The position numbers were made by a program, and so were the translations under genes. 64,000 nt of DNA from NCBI GenBank assembly GCA_947630705.1, contig CANRIK010000006.1:19302-83301 (forward strand), given 5' to 3'. Within the stretch, counting starts at the first letter, position 1, and every line of letters starts with the position of its first letter. Source of the DNA: an uncultured Clostridia bacterium (GTDB lineage: Bacteria > Bacillota > Clostridia > Christensenellales > Borkfalkiaceae). The notes under the pieces are model-generated. The model made no database searches, was not told the DNA's origin, and saw only the letters and a list, made by a program, of their open reading frames with translations. Positions 15,403 to 23,863 of this stretch are shown here, piece by piece.

Positions 15403-16677
15403 ATGGAAGAAGAAAAGGAAGGAAAAACATTCGGTGATATCGTAAGAACGATATTCACGTTCAAATGGTTGGTGATAGGGCTTGCGCTCTTCATAACCGT
15501 AGCCGGAACGCTCGTAATTTATTTCGGGCTGAACAGCATGAACGCGTCTTACGTCCGCTCGTTTTCAGTGGTTATGCCGGGCAACGGCACAACTTATCCC
15601 GACAATACTCCTTTCAGCTACCGCAATATTCTGTCTCTTGAAAATATGGAGAGGGTCAAGAATGAAAACGAAGAACTCGAATATCTCGATCTGAACGAGC
15701 TTGTGGACGGCGCAATGTCGATAGAGCGCGAAGAAAACGAAAATGCCGGCGCAGAAAGAGACGATATTGTATATGTCGTGAAAGTAAAGACAACCTTTTT
15801 CCACAGCATTAAGGACGCACAGACGTTTATAGACGGTCTTTCGCAGATGCCGGTGAATTATGTGATGGAATTGGCCGCAAACAAAGACGTTTATCTCCGT
15901 AATTACGATAACGTAAAGCTGCTTGAAGATAAAGTCGATATACTTGTGAACCAGCATAAATATCTTATCGACGAAATAGCGAAAATCGACAGCACCTCCG
16001 GCAATTCTCCCAGCCGTACAAATCTCATTACGAAGCTCGACACTTTCGGCAAGGAGCTTACGGCTTTGCAGGAAAAGATGCGCAGAGAGCACTACGTTCT
16101 CGATAGCGACTACACGAAGAGCGTGTACGACAATATGATAACCAATCTGACCAACGAGAAGAAACAGCTCGAAGAGGCGCTTAAACTCGCCTACGGCATG
16201 TTCGAGGACGCCGACAATCCCTCGGCAAATATCCAGCCCACCGAATCTATGGTACAGCTCTCCAAGGATATCGCCGAATTGAGCGCCGAAATCGAAGTCT
16301 ATAACAGCTATTATTCGGATATCGGAAGCCGCGTGTCAATCATGAAGGAAGCCGATGAAAATTTCAAAGCGGATTTGAGCGAATTGCACGACAACCTCTC
16401 GGCGATAGTGGCGGAATGTCAGAAAACGATAGCCGACTACTATAATCTCACGACTTTTGTCAATTACACGGGTAAAATCGATTACGACGGCAGAATAAAT
16501 CTCTTGCTCTCCGTTCTGATAAGTTTGGTTATAGGTCTGGTAGTTGCCGCGATCGTGGGCTACATTGTCGGGGCTGTATCAAACGGCAAAAAGGCTGCGG
16601 CGCAGACCTCGGCGCCCGACGAAAGCTCTGCCGAAGAGCCCGTAAACGAGCATTTGGAAGAATCCGAAAACAAATAA
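15403..16677 (+). CDS. Wzz/chain-length-determinant-like membrane protein
   Basis: A 424-residue protein with a transmembrane helix near each end (about 22-44, KWLVIGLALFITVAGTLVIY, and about 362-385, LLLSVLISLVIGLVVAAIVG). A long, mostly helical extracellular region with coiled-coil character lies between them. This is the topology of Wzz/polysaccharide co-polymerases, but no kinase domain and no neighbouring glycosyltransferases are present, so its pathway is open. The acidic Ser/Glu-rich C-tail is cytoplasmic. GGAGG precedes the ATG, and a terminator follows. Confidence 0.55.
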   Translation: MEEEKEGKTFGDIVRTIFTFKWLVIGLALFITVAGTLVIYFGLNSMNASYVRSFSVVMPGNGTTYPDNTPFSYRNILSLENMERVKNENEELEYLDLNELVDGAMSIEREENENAGAERDDIVYVVKVKTTFFHSIKDAQTFIDGLSQMPVNYVMELAANKDVYLRNYDNVKLLEDKVDILVNQHKYLIDEIAKIDSTSGNSPSRTNLITKLDTFGKELTALQEKMRREHYVLDSDYTKSVYDNMITNLTNEKKQLEEALKLAYGMFEDADNPSANIQPTESMVQLSKDIAELSAEIEVYNSYYSDIGSRVSIMKEADENFKADLSELHDNLSAIVAECQKTIADYYNLTTFVNYTGKIDYDGRINLLLSVLISLVIGLVVAAIVGYIVGAVSNGKKAAAQTSAPDESSAEEPVNEHLEESENK

Positions 16678-16704
16678 CGCTTCTTAAAACTTAAACTTTG
16701 CTCC

Positions 16705-16737
16705 GCCTCTCCGCAAAAGCGGAGGGGCATATTTATT
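16705..16737 (+). terminator. Terminator of the Wzz-like gene
   Basis: A 10-bp stem GCCTCTCCGC / GCGGAGGGGC (one G-T pair) with an AAAA loop, followed by ATATTTATTT. Confidence 0.8.
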
Positions 16738-16766
16738 TGACAACGGCTGTCCGATTATAATATAAT
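16737..16766 (+). promoter_or_regulatory. Promoter of the alr operon
   Basis: TTGACA, an 18-nt spacer and TATAAT. The start site is expected near 16773, about 55 nt before alr. A second -10-like TATATT ends 6 nt before the ATG. Confidence 0.7.
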
Positions 16767-16827
16767 TGCAGTAATATACAAAAAGCGGCGGTAACTTTAA
16801 AGGGTTTTAACGGCATATATTTTAGGT

Positions 16828-17799
16828 ATGCAAAAAACTTTGGCCGTTGTAAATTTAAAAAAATTGAAGCAAAACGCGCTGTTCGTGCGGAAAATTTTAG
16901 GCGACAGAACATTCTATGCGGTGGTAAAGGCCAACGCATACGGACACGGCGGCGCACGGGTGGCTCTGGCCATAGAAAATATAGTCGACGGCTTCTGCGT
17001 CGCCATAACGGACGAGGGCGCGGCTCTGCGCATTTCGGGCATTACAAAGCCGATACTTGTCTTGACGCCTCCCCTCGGCGACGATGATATTGCGCGCGCG
17101 AAGTTCTATAACCTCACGGTGACGGTAAACTCCGTCGCCGCAGCAAAAGCGGCGCGCGGTCTCGACTTTCACATAAAGGTGAATACGGGCATGAACCGCC
17201 TCGGCTGTTCTCCCGACGAACTTTTATCCGTCCTCGGCGCGGCCGACCCCAACGGGATAAGAGGCGTATATTCACATCTGTATCTTCCGTCCGACCGCCG
17301 CGCGAGCGAGGAACAGCTCAAACTCTTCGAAGTTGCTCAAAAGGCTGTAAAAAGAGTCAATCCCGAGGCGACGGCGCATATAGCGGCGAGCGGAGGGATA
17401 CTCTCGGGCGAAAAGTTTTTAAAAGACGGCGCCAGATGCGGAATACTTCTCTACGGCTACTCGCCCGAAGGCTTCTCTGCGCCTGTGGAGCCGATATTGA
17501 CGGTCTATGCCCGACGTACGCAGGTTACCGAATTCATAGGCGGCGGAGCCGGTTACGCTCTCGCCCCGAAAAAGTATGAAACTCTCTCCGCATATCGGTT
17601 GGGCTATGCCGACGGCTTTTTCCGTACGTGTCCGCTCGGTGTGGGCAATCTGTGCATGGATTCCTTTGTCCGCGAGGGCGGAGATGAGCTTGTCCGAGTG
17701 TTTTCCGACGCCGACGATTACGCTTTAAAGTGCAAAACGATAAGCTATGAAGCGCTCTGCTCGGTTACGCGGAGAGCCGAAATGGTCTACGAGGAGTGA
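16828..17799 (+). CDS. alr: Alanine racemase
   Basis: A 323-residue PLP enzyme making D-alanine for peptidoglycan. The PLP-binding Lys is in YAVVKANAYGHG at about 35. The N-terminal barrel continues with HIKVNTGMNRLG, and the C-terminal domain has the catalytic Tyr region GGGAGYALAPKK followed by LGYADGFFR and NLCMDSFV. It is about 50 residues shorter than usual, mostly in the C-terminal beta domain, yet the key motifs remain. The ribosome site is weak (TTTAGGT). It is followed within 2 nt by the 5-FCL gene. Confidence 0.9.
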   Translation: MQKTLAVVNLKKLKQNALFVRKILGDRTFYAVVKANAYGHGGARVALAIENIVDGFCVAITDEGAALRISGITKPILVLTPPLGDDDIARAKFYNLTVTVNSVAAAKAARGLDFHIKVNTGMNRLGCSPDELLSVLGAADPNGIRGVYSHLYLPSDRRASEEQLKLFEVAQKAVKRVNPEATAHIAASGGILSGEKFLKDGARCGILLYGYSPEGFSAPVEPILTVYARRTQVTEFIGGGAGYALAPKKYETLSAYRLGYADGFFRTCPLGVGNLCMDSFVREGGDELVRVFSDADDYALKCKTISYEALCSVTRRAEMVYEE

Positions 17800-17801
17800 A
17801 A

Positions 17802-18350
17802 ATGAATTCTGCCGAAAAGGACGAACTGCGCTATAAACTCAAAGTCAAGCGCAGATATATGGGCGAAATAGTCCGCCTCGAAGCCGACAGGGCTATTTTG
17901 GAAGAGTTCATACAATCATTTTCGAATTACAAAAGTTTCTTTATATACAACGGTTTTTCCACCGAGGCACGCACGGATATGATAATTTCATATCTTTTGG
18001 AAAGCGGTAAAAGAGTATATCTTCCGCGCGTGGAGGGTAGGGAAATCGTTGCCGTTCCGTATTTTGGCGGAGAGTGCCCGCTCGGAGCATACGGCATAGC
18101 CGAACCCTGCGGAGAGCCCTTTTCGGGGGATATCGAAGTTACGGTAATTCCCCTGCTCGCCGTAAACGGACGCGGCTACCGCATAGGCTACGGCGGAGGG
18201 TTTTACGACAGATATTTAAAGGGTAAAAACACTCTCAAAGTCGGAATGGGGTACGGTTTTCAGATGGAAGAATTCAAAGAGGAGCCGTTTGACGTTCCTT
18301 TGGATAAATACCTTTGCGAAAGGGGGATATACGATTTTGTCGGAAAATAA
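17802..18350 (+). CDS. 5-formyltetrahydrofolate cyclo-ligase
   Basis: A 182-residue 5-FCL/MTHFS family enzyme that converts 5-formyl-THF to 5,10-methenyl-THF with ATP. The family signature GRGYRIGYGGGFYDRYLKG lies at about 125-143. The ATG at 17802 is preferred over the in-frame GTG at 17796 because GAGGAG then lies 5 nt upstream. It sits in one operon with alr and the next membrane-protein gene. Confidence 0.9.
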   Translation: MNSAEKDELRYKLKVKRRYMGEIVRLEADRAILEEFIQSFSNYKSFFIYNGFSTEARTDMIISYLLESGKRVYLPRVEGREIVAVPYFGGECPLGAYGIAEPCGEPFSGDIEVTVIPLLAVNGRGYRIGYGGGFYDRYLKGKNTLKVGMGYGFQMEEFKEEPFDVPLDKYLCERGIYDFVGK

Positions 18351-18969
18351 AAGCGAAAAAGGTTTAAGATTCTGGTACGAGCTGCGCGACCTTCTGGCCG
18401 GAGCGGCATTTCCGTTCATGTTACAGCTTATCATAAACGCCACGTTTATAGGCTTGACTTCTTCCATAATACAGACCAACGATATTGCGCTCTCGATAGT
18501 AATGCTCTCGATAGGCGAGGTGTTGATGGGCGTGGCGTACTTCATATTCGGCAGGCAGAACGGAGCCACCTCGGTGAAAAAGATTCTCAATCACTCCAAG
18601 AAACTCGAAATAGGTTCGAAGGACAAGCAGGCGGAGTTCGGTACGGGCGAATACTCGGCTTACAAGGGCTTTCTAATTGCCCTGATAACCTGCGTGCCGT
18701 ATATGATTTTCCAACTCGTACAGTGCTGTGCGCCCAACAGCTTCTGCGGCTTTTTGCTCCAATACGTATTCGGCTGGGCGGCAATTCCCTTCACGTTTGC
18801 CGAAAACGTCTCTCCTTGGCTCAACTTCTTGTTTGTGCTCTATCCCGTAGCCGTCCACGCCTTTGCATATATCTTTTTCGCGCATAAGGAGTGGGATAAA
18901 CTCCAACGCCTCGCGGCGACCGGCGACGCCGTGTCGGGAGACGGCAAGGGTAAAAATCCGGAAAAATGA
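18337..18969 (+). CDS. Four-helix membrane protein of unknown function
   Basis: A 210-residue protein not recognised. The start is the TTG at 18337, preceded by GGGGG at 9 nt and overlapping the 5-FCL stop by 14 nt; the ORF track start at 18289 lies deep in that gene. Four hydrophobic segments appear at about 17-40, 45-65, 107-127 and 148-175, with a charged cytoplasmic loop (VKKILNHSKKLEIGSKDKQ) between the second and third. Its end overlaps rsmD by ATGA, so it is part of the alr-rsmD operon. Confidence 0.75.
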   Translation: MSENKSEKGLRFWYELRDLLAGAAFPFMLQLIINATFIGLTSSIIQTNDIALSIVMLSIGEVLMGVAYFIFGRQNGATSVKKILNHSKKLEIGSKDKQAEFGTGEYSAYKGFLIALITCVPYMIFQLVQCCAPNSFCGFLLQYVFGWAAIPFTFAENVSPWLNFLFVLYPVAVHAFAYIFFAHKEWDKLQRLAATGDAVSGDGKGKNPEK

Positions 18970-19505
18970 GAATAATAGGAGGCAAATACCGCTCTTTAAC
19001 GCTTGCGGAATTTCGCGGCGACGATATCCGTCCCACCGCCGACAGAGTGAAGGAGAGTTTGTTCGATATCATTTTCCGCCTTGTGCCGTCGGCGCGCGTC
19101 CTCGATTTGTTCTGCGGAAGCGGCGGTCTGGGGCTCGAATGTATTTCGCGCGGCTCGCGGTTTGTGCATTTCAACGACGTCTCGCGCGACAGTTTGGAGG
19201 TTTTGAAAAAGAACCTCAAAAGATTGAAGGACGAGAGCGGTTACAAGGTTACCAATCTCGACTTCGCAGACTGCCTTCACGGACTTTCGGAGAACTTCGA
19301 CATAATCTTTCTCGACCCCCCGTACAGGCTGACGGCAGGCAACGAAGCTCTTGAAATTATCGCTTCGAAAAAACTGCTCGCGGCAGGCGGAGTCGCCGTT
19401 TTGGAGCGCGACGTTCCCTTTTCGGGAGAGATTTCGGGGCTTGAAATGTACGATGAACGCAAGTACGGCAAGACCTATCTCAACTTCTTTCGTCCCGTCG
19501 AGTAG
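18966..19505 (+). CDS. rsmD: 16S rRNA (guanine-966-N2)-methyltransferase RsmD
   Basis: A 179-residue SAM methyltransferase. The start MRIIGGKYRSLTL and DDIRPTADRVKESLF are the RsmD signature, the SAM loop is VLDLFCGSGGLGLE and the catalytic motif is FLDPPY. It methylates G966 of 16S rRNA. In Bacillus this is ylbH, followed by ylbI (coaD), ylbJ and ylbK; the same families occur here over the next 4.5 kb. Confidence 0.95.
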   Translation: MRIIGGKYRSLTLAEFRGDDIRPTADRVKESLFDIIFRLVPSARVLDLFCGSGGLGLECISRGSRFVHFNDVSRDSLEVLKKNLKRLKDESGYKVTNLDFADCLHGLSENFDIIFLDPPYRLTAGNEALEIIASKKLLAAGGVAVLERDVPFSGEISGLEMYDERKYGKTYLNFFRPVE

Positions 19506-19555
19506 GTTTGAAGCGGCCTTGAACGCATAGCCGGTCGGTTTTTGCAAGGGCATAA

Positions 19556-19695
19556 CGACCGACGGATATAAAATAAAGTTAACTTTCGACGGTTGCAAAA
19601 ATAAAAGTATTGCGACCGACGGATACAAAAATAAATCGGCTACAAAAATAAACTGAAATAAAAACAAAAGGATATAAATATAAAAACGGACAGCG
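19556..19695 (+). repeat. A-rich decaying repeats between rsmD and coaD
   Basis: Two copies of CGACCGACGGATA(T/C)AAAA-ATAAA start at 19556 and 19613. Further ACAAAAATAAA and GGATATAAATA fragments follow up to coaD. No gene is seen. The array gives a strongly A-rich plus strand and no obvious terminator. Confidence 0.55.
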
Positions 19696-19714
19696 GAATA
19701 AAGCGGAATAATTT

Positions 19715-20203
19715 ATGAAAAAGTGCGTCTTTGCCGGCACATTCGACCCGCCTACGAACGGACACAGGCAGATCGTGGACAAGTGCCTTCAAATTTTCGA
19801 CGAAGTAGTCGTGGCAATAATGATAAACACCTCCAAGCGCCCCCTTCTCACGGAGGAGGAGAGGAAATATCTTCTCGAAAAACTCTATGAGAGCGAAAAG
19901 AGGGTGCGCGTGGAAATTTTCGAGGGCGCGGCGGTGGATATTCTCGAAAAGGAGAATACTCCGTTCTATGTGCGCGGAGTGAGAAATACCGTCGATTTCG
20001 AGTATGAGAACGCCGACTATTTCGCAAACAGGAAGCTGAAAAGCGATATAGTCACGATATATATTCCGGCGCAGCAGGAGAGCTTGCAGATAAGCTCCAC
20101 GCTCGTGAAAAATTCGGTAAAATTTCGCAAGGACTATGCGGAATATATGCCGGACGAGATACGCGCCGACTTTATGAAAATGCTGAAAGATAAAAAATTC
20201 TGA
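19715..20203 (+). CDS. coaD: Phosphopantetheine adenylyltransferase
   Basis: A 162-residue nucleotidyltransferase, the penultimate step of coenzyme A synthesis. The start CVFAGTFDPPTNGHRQIVDK contains the (T/H)xGH motif (TNGH), and the C-terminal ISSTLVKN matches the ISSTxVR motif of CoaD. Length is typical. Only a weak ribosome site is visible. It is the ylbI equivalent next to rsmD. Confidence 0.94.
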   Translation: MKKCVFAGTFDPPTNGHRQIVDKCLQIFDEVVVAIMINTSKRPLLTEEERKYLLEKLYESEKRVRVEIFEGAAVDILEKENTPFYVRGVRNTVDFEYENADYFANRKLKSDIVTIYIPAQQESLQISSTLVKNSVKFRKDYAEYMPDEIRADFMKMLKDKKF

Positions 20204-20242
20204 AATCGTTCCGAATTAAAAATAAACGTACGGAGAGCAAAA

Positions 20243-21265
20243 ATGTTCGAAAAACAGATAAGGATACCCGACCCCGAAGAAATTCTCGCGGCGGTGCCGA
20301 TGCCGGAAAATCTCAAAAAAATAAAGGCCGAGCGCGACAGACTCGTGTCCGACGTTATCACGGGCAAGAGCGATAAATTCGTCGTTATAGTCGGCCCGTG
20401 CTCCGCGCACGAGCAGGCGCCGGTTTTGGAGTATGTGGAGAGGTTGGGCAAACTCAACGAAAAGGTAAAGGAGAAACTTGTCCTCGTTCCCAGAATTTAT
20501 ACCAACAAGCCTCGCACGAAGGGCGTGGGCTACAAGGGAATGTTCTCCCAGCCCGACCCCAATAAAAAAGAGGACATCTTAAAAGGCATATACGCCATAC
20601 GCGAATTGAACATAAAGGCCATAGAAGCCAGCGGACTTGCCGCCGCGGACGAAATGCTGTATCCGGCCAATATTCATTATGTAGAGGATCTGTTGAGCTA
20701 TATCGCCGTCGGCGCGCGTTCCAGCGAAAATCAGCTTCACCGCCTCGTGTCGAGCGGAATCGACGTCCCTGTCGGAGTCAAGAATCCCACCAGCGGCTCC
20801 ATACTCGTGCTTCTCAACAGCATCTATGCCGCCCAGAGCGGTCAGGTGTTCAAACTTAACGGCTGGCAGGTAAAAACCAACGGCAATCCACTTGCTCACG
20901 CAATTCTGCGCGGAGCTTCCGACGGCTACGGCAACGATATCCCCAATTTCCATTACGAAACGGTTATGACCGTCGCCGAGGGCTACGCGAAGTCCGGACT
21001 TGCAAATCCGGCGATAATAATAGACGCAAACCACTCCAACAGCGGTAAAAAATTCAAACAGCAGATAAGAATATGCGAGGAGGTAATGCAGAACCGCCTC
21101 TATGATAAGGACTTCAAGAAGATAGTAAAGGGCTTTATGATAGAGAGCTTTCTCGAAGAGGGCAATCAGTCGGAGGACATAGTTTACGGCAAGTCCATAA
21201 CCGACCCCTGCCTCGGCTGGTGCGATACGGAGAGACTGCTCCTCGACATAGCGGAGAAGGTGTAA
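20243..21265 (+). CDS. 3-deoxy-7-phosphoheptulonate synthase (DAHP synthase, type I)
   Basis: A 340-residue enzyme of the AroF/G/H class, condensing PEP and erythrose-4-phosphate. Diagnostic segments are VIVGPCSAHEQAPVLEYVER, PRTKGVGYKGMFSQPD, GARSSENQ and IDANHSNSGKK. There is no ACT or chorismate mutase fusion. It is followed after 1 nt by prephenate dehydratase, so the pair covers the entry to the shikimate pathway and the phenylalanine branch. The pair is inserted between coaD and ylbJ. Confidence 0.95.
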   Translation: MFEKQIRIPDPEEILAAVPMPENLKKIKAERDRLVSDVITGKSDKFVVIVGPCSAHEQAPVLEYVERLGKLNEKVKEKLVLVPRIYTNKPRTKGVGYKGMFSQPDPNKKEDILKGIYAIRELNIKAIEASGLAAADEMLYPANIHYVEDLLSYIAVGARSSENQLHRLVSSGIDVPVGVKNPTSGSILVLLNSIYAAQSGQVFKLNGWQVKTNGNPLAHAILRGASDGYGNDIPNFHYETVMTVAEGYAKSGLANPAIIIDANHSNSGKKFKQQIRICEEVMQNRLYDKDFKKIVKGFMIESFLEEGNQSEDIVYGKSITDPCLGWCDTERLLLDIAEKV

Positions 21266-21266
21266 A

Positions 21267-22058
21267 ATGACGGTAGGCTATCTCGGTCCGGAGGGGAGCT
21301 ATTCGCAGGTGGCGGCGCAGACTTTCGATAAAGACGCCGTCCTCAAAGACTATGCCACTTTTCCGGAGCTGTTTTCTGCCCTTTCGTCGGGCGAGTGCGA
21401 CTATATAGCCGTGCCGATAGAAAACAGTCTGAACGGCGGCGTTCTGCAAAATATCGATCTCTTGCAGTCGCATGAAAACGTCATAGCCGTAGAGGAGTGC
21501 GTGGTGAATATCGACCACAGGCTCGCCACGTTGAAGGGCGCAAAAAAGTCGCAGATCAAGAGAGTATACTCCCACCGTCAGGCGCTCGCCCAGTGCGGAG
21601 ATTATCTCTCGCGCAACTTTCCGCACGCCGAACTGATTGCCACAACGTCAACGGCGGCAAGTTTGAAATTGATTAAGGATAAAACGGAGGCCGGAATAGT
21701 CGGCGCCCACGCCCGTTGCGAGGGCTTCGAGCTCTCGGAGGAAAATATCGCCGACGAAAAGACCAACCTCACCCATTTCCTGCTTGTAAAGAGGGGAGGG
21801 GTCGAAGATATCGCAAACTCGCGGAAGATATTCTTTTCGGCCACTTGCAACCATAAGCCGGGCGAACTTTTGGATATGCTCGCGCTCATACGCGAGTTGA
21901 ATATGACAAAAATCGAATCCCGTCCCATCAAAAACCGACCGGGCGAATATCGGTTTTTTATAGAGATAGAAGCGGACATCTCCCGTGAAGATACGAGAAA
22001 AATTCTCGATAAAGTGGCAAAGACCGCCCGTTCCTTCAAATTGCTGGGCTGTTACTGA
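21267..22058 (+). CDS. pheA: Prephenate dehydratase
   Basis: A 263-residue monofunctional enzyme. The catalytic domain runs from TVGYLGPEGSYSQVAAQTF through YIAVPIENSLNGG to the TSTAASLKL segment (the conserved TxxT region). The C-terminal ACT domain (about 185-263) has HKPGELLDMLALIRELNMTK followed by IESRPIK, the ESRP motif of phenylalanine-regulated enzymes. Feedback control by Phe is therefore likely. The stop codon abuts that of the converging ylbJ. Confidence 0.94.
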   Translation: MTVGYLGPEGSYSQVAAQTFDKDAVLKDYATFPELFSALSSGECDYIAVPIENSLNGGVLQNIDLLQSHENVIAVEECVVNIDHRLATLKGAKKSQIKRVYSHRQALAQCGDYLSRNFPHAELIATTSTAASLKLIKDKTEAGIVGAHARCEGFELSEENIADEKTNLTHFLLVKRGGVEDIANSRKIFFSATCNHKPGELLDMLALIRELNMTKIESRPIKNRPGEYRFFIEIEADISREDTRKILDKVAKTARSFKLLGCY

Positions 22059-22070
22059 TTAGGTAACAGC
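22048..22070. terminator. Hairpin enclosing two converging stop codons
   Basis: GCTGTTAC, TGATTAG loop, GTAACAGC. The loop holds the pheA stop (TGA) and the complement of the ylbJ stop (TTA), back to back. Both stems are coding. No T run is present, so termination strength is uncertain. Confidence 0.5.
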
Positions 22071-23003
22071 AAGCATAAACGCAAAACACATCGCCGCCTG
22101 CACAAATTTGCAGGCGATGAATTTAAGCGGCTTTACGCCCGTTTTCGTAAGATATCCGAGCTGTTGCATGAGTATTGATATACCGCCGAAAGAGATCATA
22201 AAGCCGGCAAGCGCGCCCTTTAAAGGAGTGGAGCTCCGCGCCAGATAACTGCAACCGGTGGTAACTTCCGCCATTCCCAGACACACGGCGTGGGCGGCGG
22301 AATGATCTAAAAACAGCTTTAAAACCCATTCCAACGGCGCAAAAAGATTGAAGTCGTACATGAACTCCGCCACGACGTAAAAAAAGGCGATAAATCCTCC
22401 GGCCACCGCAACGGATATCACTGCGCCGTAAAAGCTGTCGTACAGCACGTTATTGTTTGATTTTATCGGTTTTGGAGGAATGGGGTTTGATTTTTTGCAA
22501 AATCTGCAATATATAAGACTGAAAATAATGACCGCCAGAGCGTGAGCGGCGAAAATCTCGAAGCCCAAAAGTTTATCCCCGAACATTTTGAAGCCCACGC
22601 TGCCTATAATAAACAGCGGACCGGACGTGGAGCACAGCGGAGCCAATTTGTCGCAGTCCTCTCTCGTCAGAGCTCCGCTTTCGTAAAATTCCGACAAAAT
22701 TCTGCTTCCGGCCGGATAGCCGGAGCAAATGGAGAGCAGAAAGCAGATTGCGGCGTTCTGCGGCATATTCAGAGCTCTTGCCGCCGGTCTCAACGGCAGC
22801 GACGCTCTGTCGGCGATTCCGGTCTTTATAAATATAAGCGATATAACCATAAACGGGAACAGTGAAGGCAGCACACACTCCGCCCACAATGCAAATCCCT
22901 CCGCACAGCTTGCTACGTATTTTTCGGGTCGTATAATGAATGCCGCTCCGAAAACAAGCAGGCAGAGGCACAGAATTGCATATTTGATACGCTTTATCGT
23001 CAT
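22059..23003 (-). CDS. ylbJ: YlbJ-family sporulation integral membrane protein
   Basis: A 314-residue membrane protein with about eight helices and nucleoside-recognition (Gate) features: ECVLPSLFPFMVISLIFIKTG near the N-terminus and ICSGYPAGSRILSEFYESG in the first half. This is typical of YlbJ, required for heat-resistant spores in Bacillus. The start MTIKRIKYA is chosen because the longer ORF runs into the divergent patatin promoter region. In Bacillus ylbJ lies co-directionally between coaD and ylbK; here it is inverted. Only 31 bp separate it from the divergent patatin gene. Confidence 0.85.
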   Translation of the reverse strand: MTIKRIKYAILCLCLLVFGAAFIIRPEKYVASCAEGFALWAECVLPSLFPFMVISLIFIKTGIADRASLPLRPAARALNMPQNAAICFLLSICSGYPAGSRILSEFYESGALTREDCDKLAPLCSTSGPLFIIGSVGFKMFGDKLLGFEIFAAHALAVIIFSLIYCRFCKKSNPIPPKPIKSNNNVLYDSFYGAVISVAVAGGFIAFFYVVAEFMYDFNLFAPLEWVLKLFLDHSAAHAVCLGMAEVTTGCSYLARSSTPLKGALAGFMISFGGISILMQQLGYLTKTGVKPLKFIACKFVQAAMCFAFMLAVT

Positions 23004-23034
23004 ACTTCTTTTATATTTCGGAGGAGATATTATT

Positions 23035-23826
23035 ATGAGTAAAACTTTGGGACTTGCCCTTGGCAGCGGCGGCGTCCGCGGTATAGCCCACATAGGCATA
23101 TTGGCCGCGCTTGAAGAGGCCGGAATAAAGCCCGACTACATCACCGGTTGCTCTATGGGCGCGGTGGTAGGAGCGTGCTATGCTTCCGGCATGTCCGCAA
23201 AAGAACTGCGCGAAATCGCGCTCAATCTCAAACCTCGCGACATAGTGGATTTCAGTCCGGCATTCTTGTCGCGTATGGCTCTTCTGCGCTCCCGTAAAGT
23301 GGAGGAACTGCTCTTGAAATATCTCGGTCACGTGCGCATAGAGGAAATGCAGATACCCTTCAAATGTATAGCCACCGATTTGCTTTCGGGCAAACTTCAC
23401 GTATTCGAAAGAGGCCGCGCCTCGCTCGCGGTGCAGGCTTCGAGCGCCGTGCCGGGAATTTTCCGACCCGTTGAATTCAGGCGCAAACTTCTTGTTGACG
23501 GCGGCTGTCTCTGCCGCGTTCCCGTAAAATTGGTAAAGGATATGGGCGCGGACGTCGTTGTCGCCGTGGACGTGCTTACAAACGTCTCCGAGCCCATAGA
23601 GAAAGTAGGCAGTCTTTTGGGACTGATGCTTCGCGTTTTCGACCTCATGGATTCCCAGCAAACTCTCATGCGTTCGACTATCGAGGGCAAAGTCGCTGAC
23701 ATAGTGTTGGAGCCCGACATAGTGGGTTTGAGCCCCTATTCGATCAAGGATTTCGATAAGACCTACAATATCGGCTACGAAACGGGCAAACAGTACGTCA
23801 AAAAAATTGAAAAACTATTAAAATAA
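23035..23826 (+). CDS. Patatin-like phospholipase, RssA/YlbK family
   Basis: A 263-residue patatin-fold hydrolase. The oxyanion loop is GLALGSGGVRGIAHIGI, the nucleophile motif GxSxG is GCSMGAV at about 43 and the catalytic Asp motif is VDGG at about 157. This is the ylbK equivalent next to ylbJ. The substrate is unknown. The start at 23035 follows GGAGGAG by 8 nt; the ORF track start at 22729 lies inside the opposite gene. Confidence 0.9.
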   Translation: MSKTLGLALGSGGVRGIAHIGILAALEEAGIKPDYITGCSMGAVVGACYASGMSAKELREIALNLKPRDIVDFSPAFLSRMALLRSRKVEELLLKYLGHVRIEEMQIPFKCIATDLLSGKLHVFERGRASLAVQASSAVPGIFRPVEFRRKLLVDGGCLCRVPVKLVKDMGADVVVAVDVLTNVSEPIEKVGSLLGLMLRVFDLMDSQQTLMRSTIEGKVADIVLEPDIVGLSPYSIKDFDKTYNIGYETGKQYVKKIEKLLK

Positions 23827-23863
23827 ATTTTTATTCGAAGAAAAGAACGGTCAATGGGAAATT

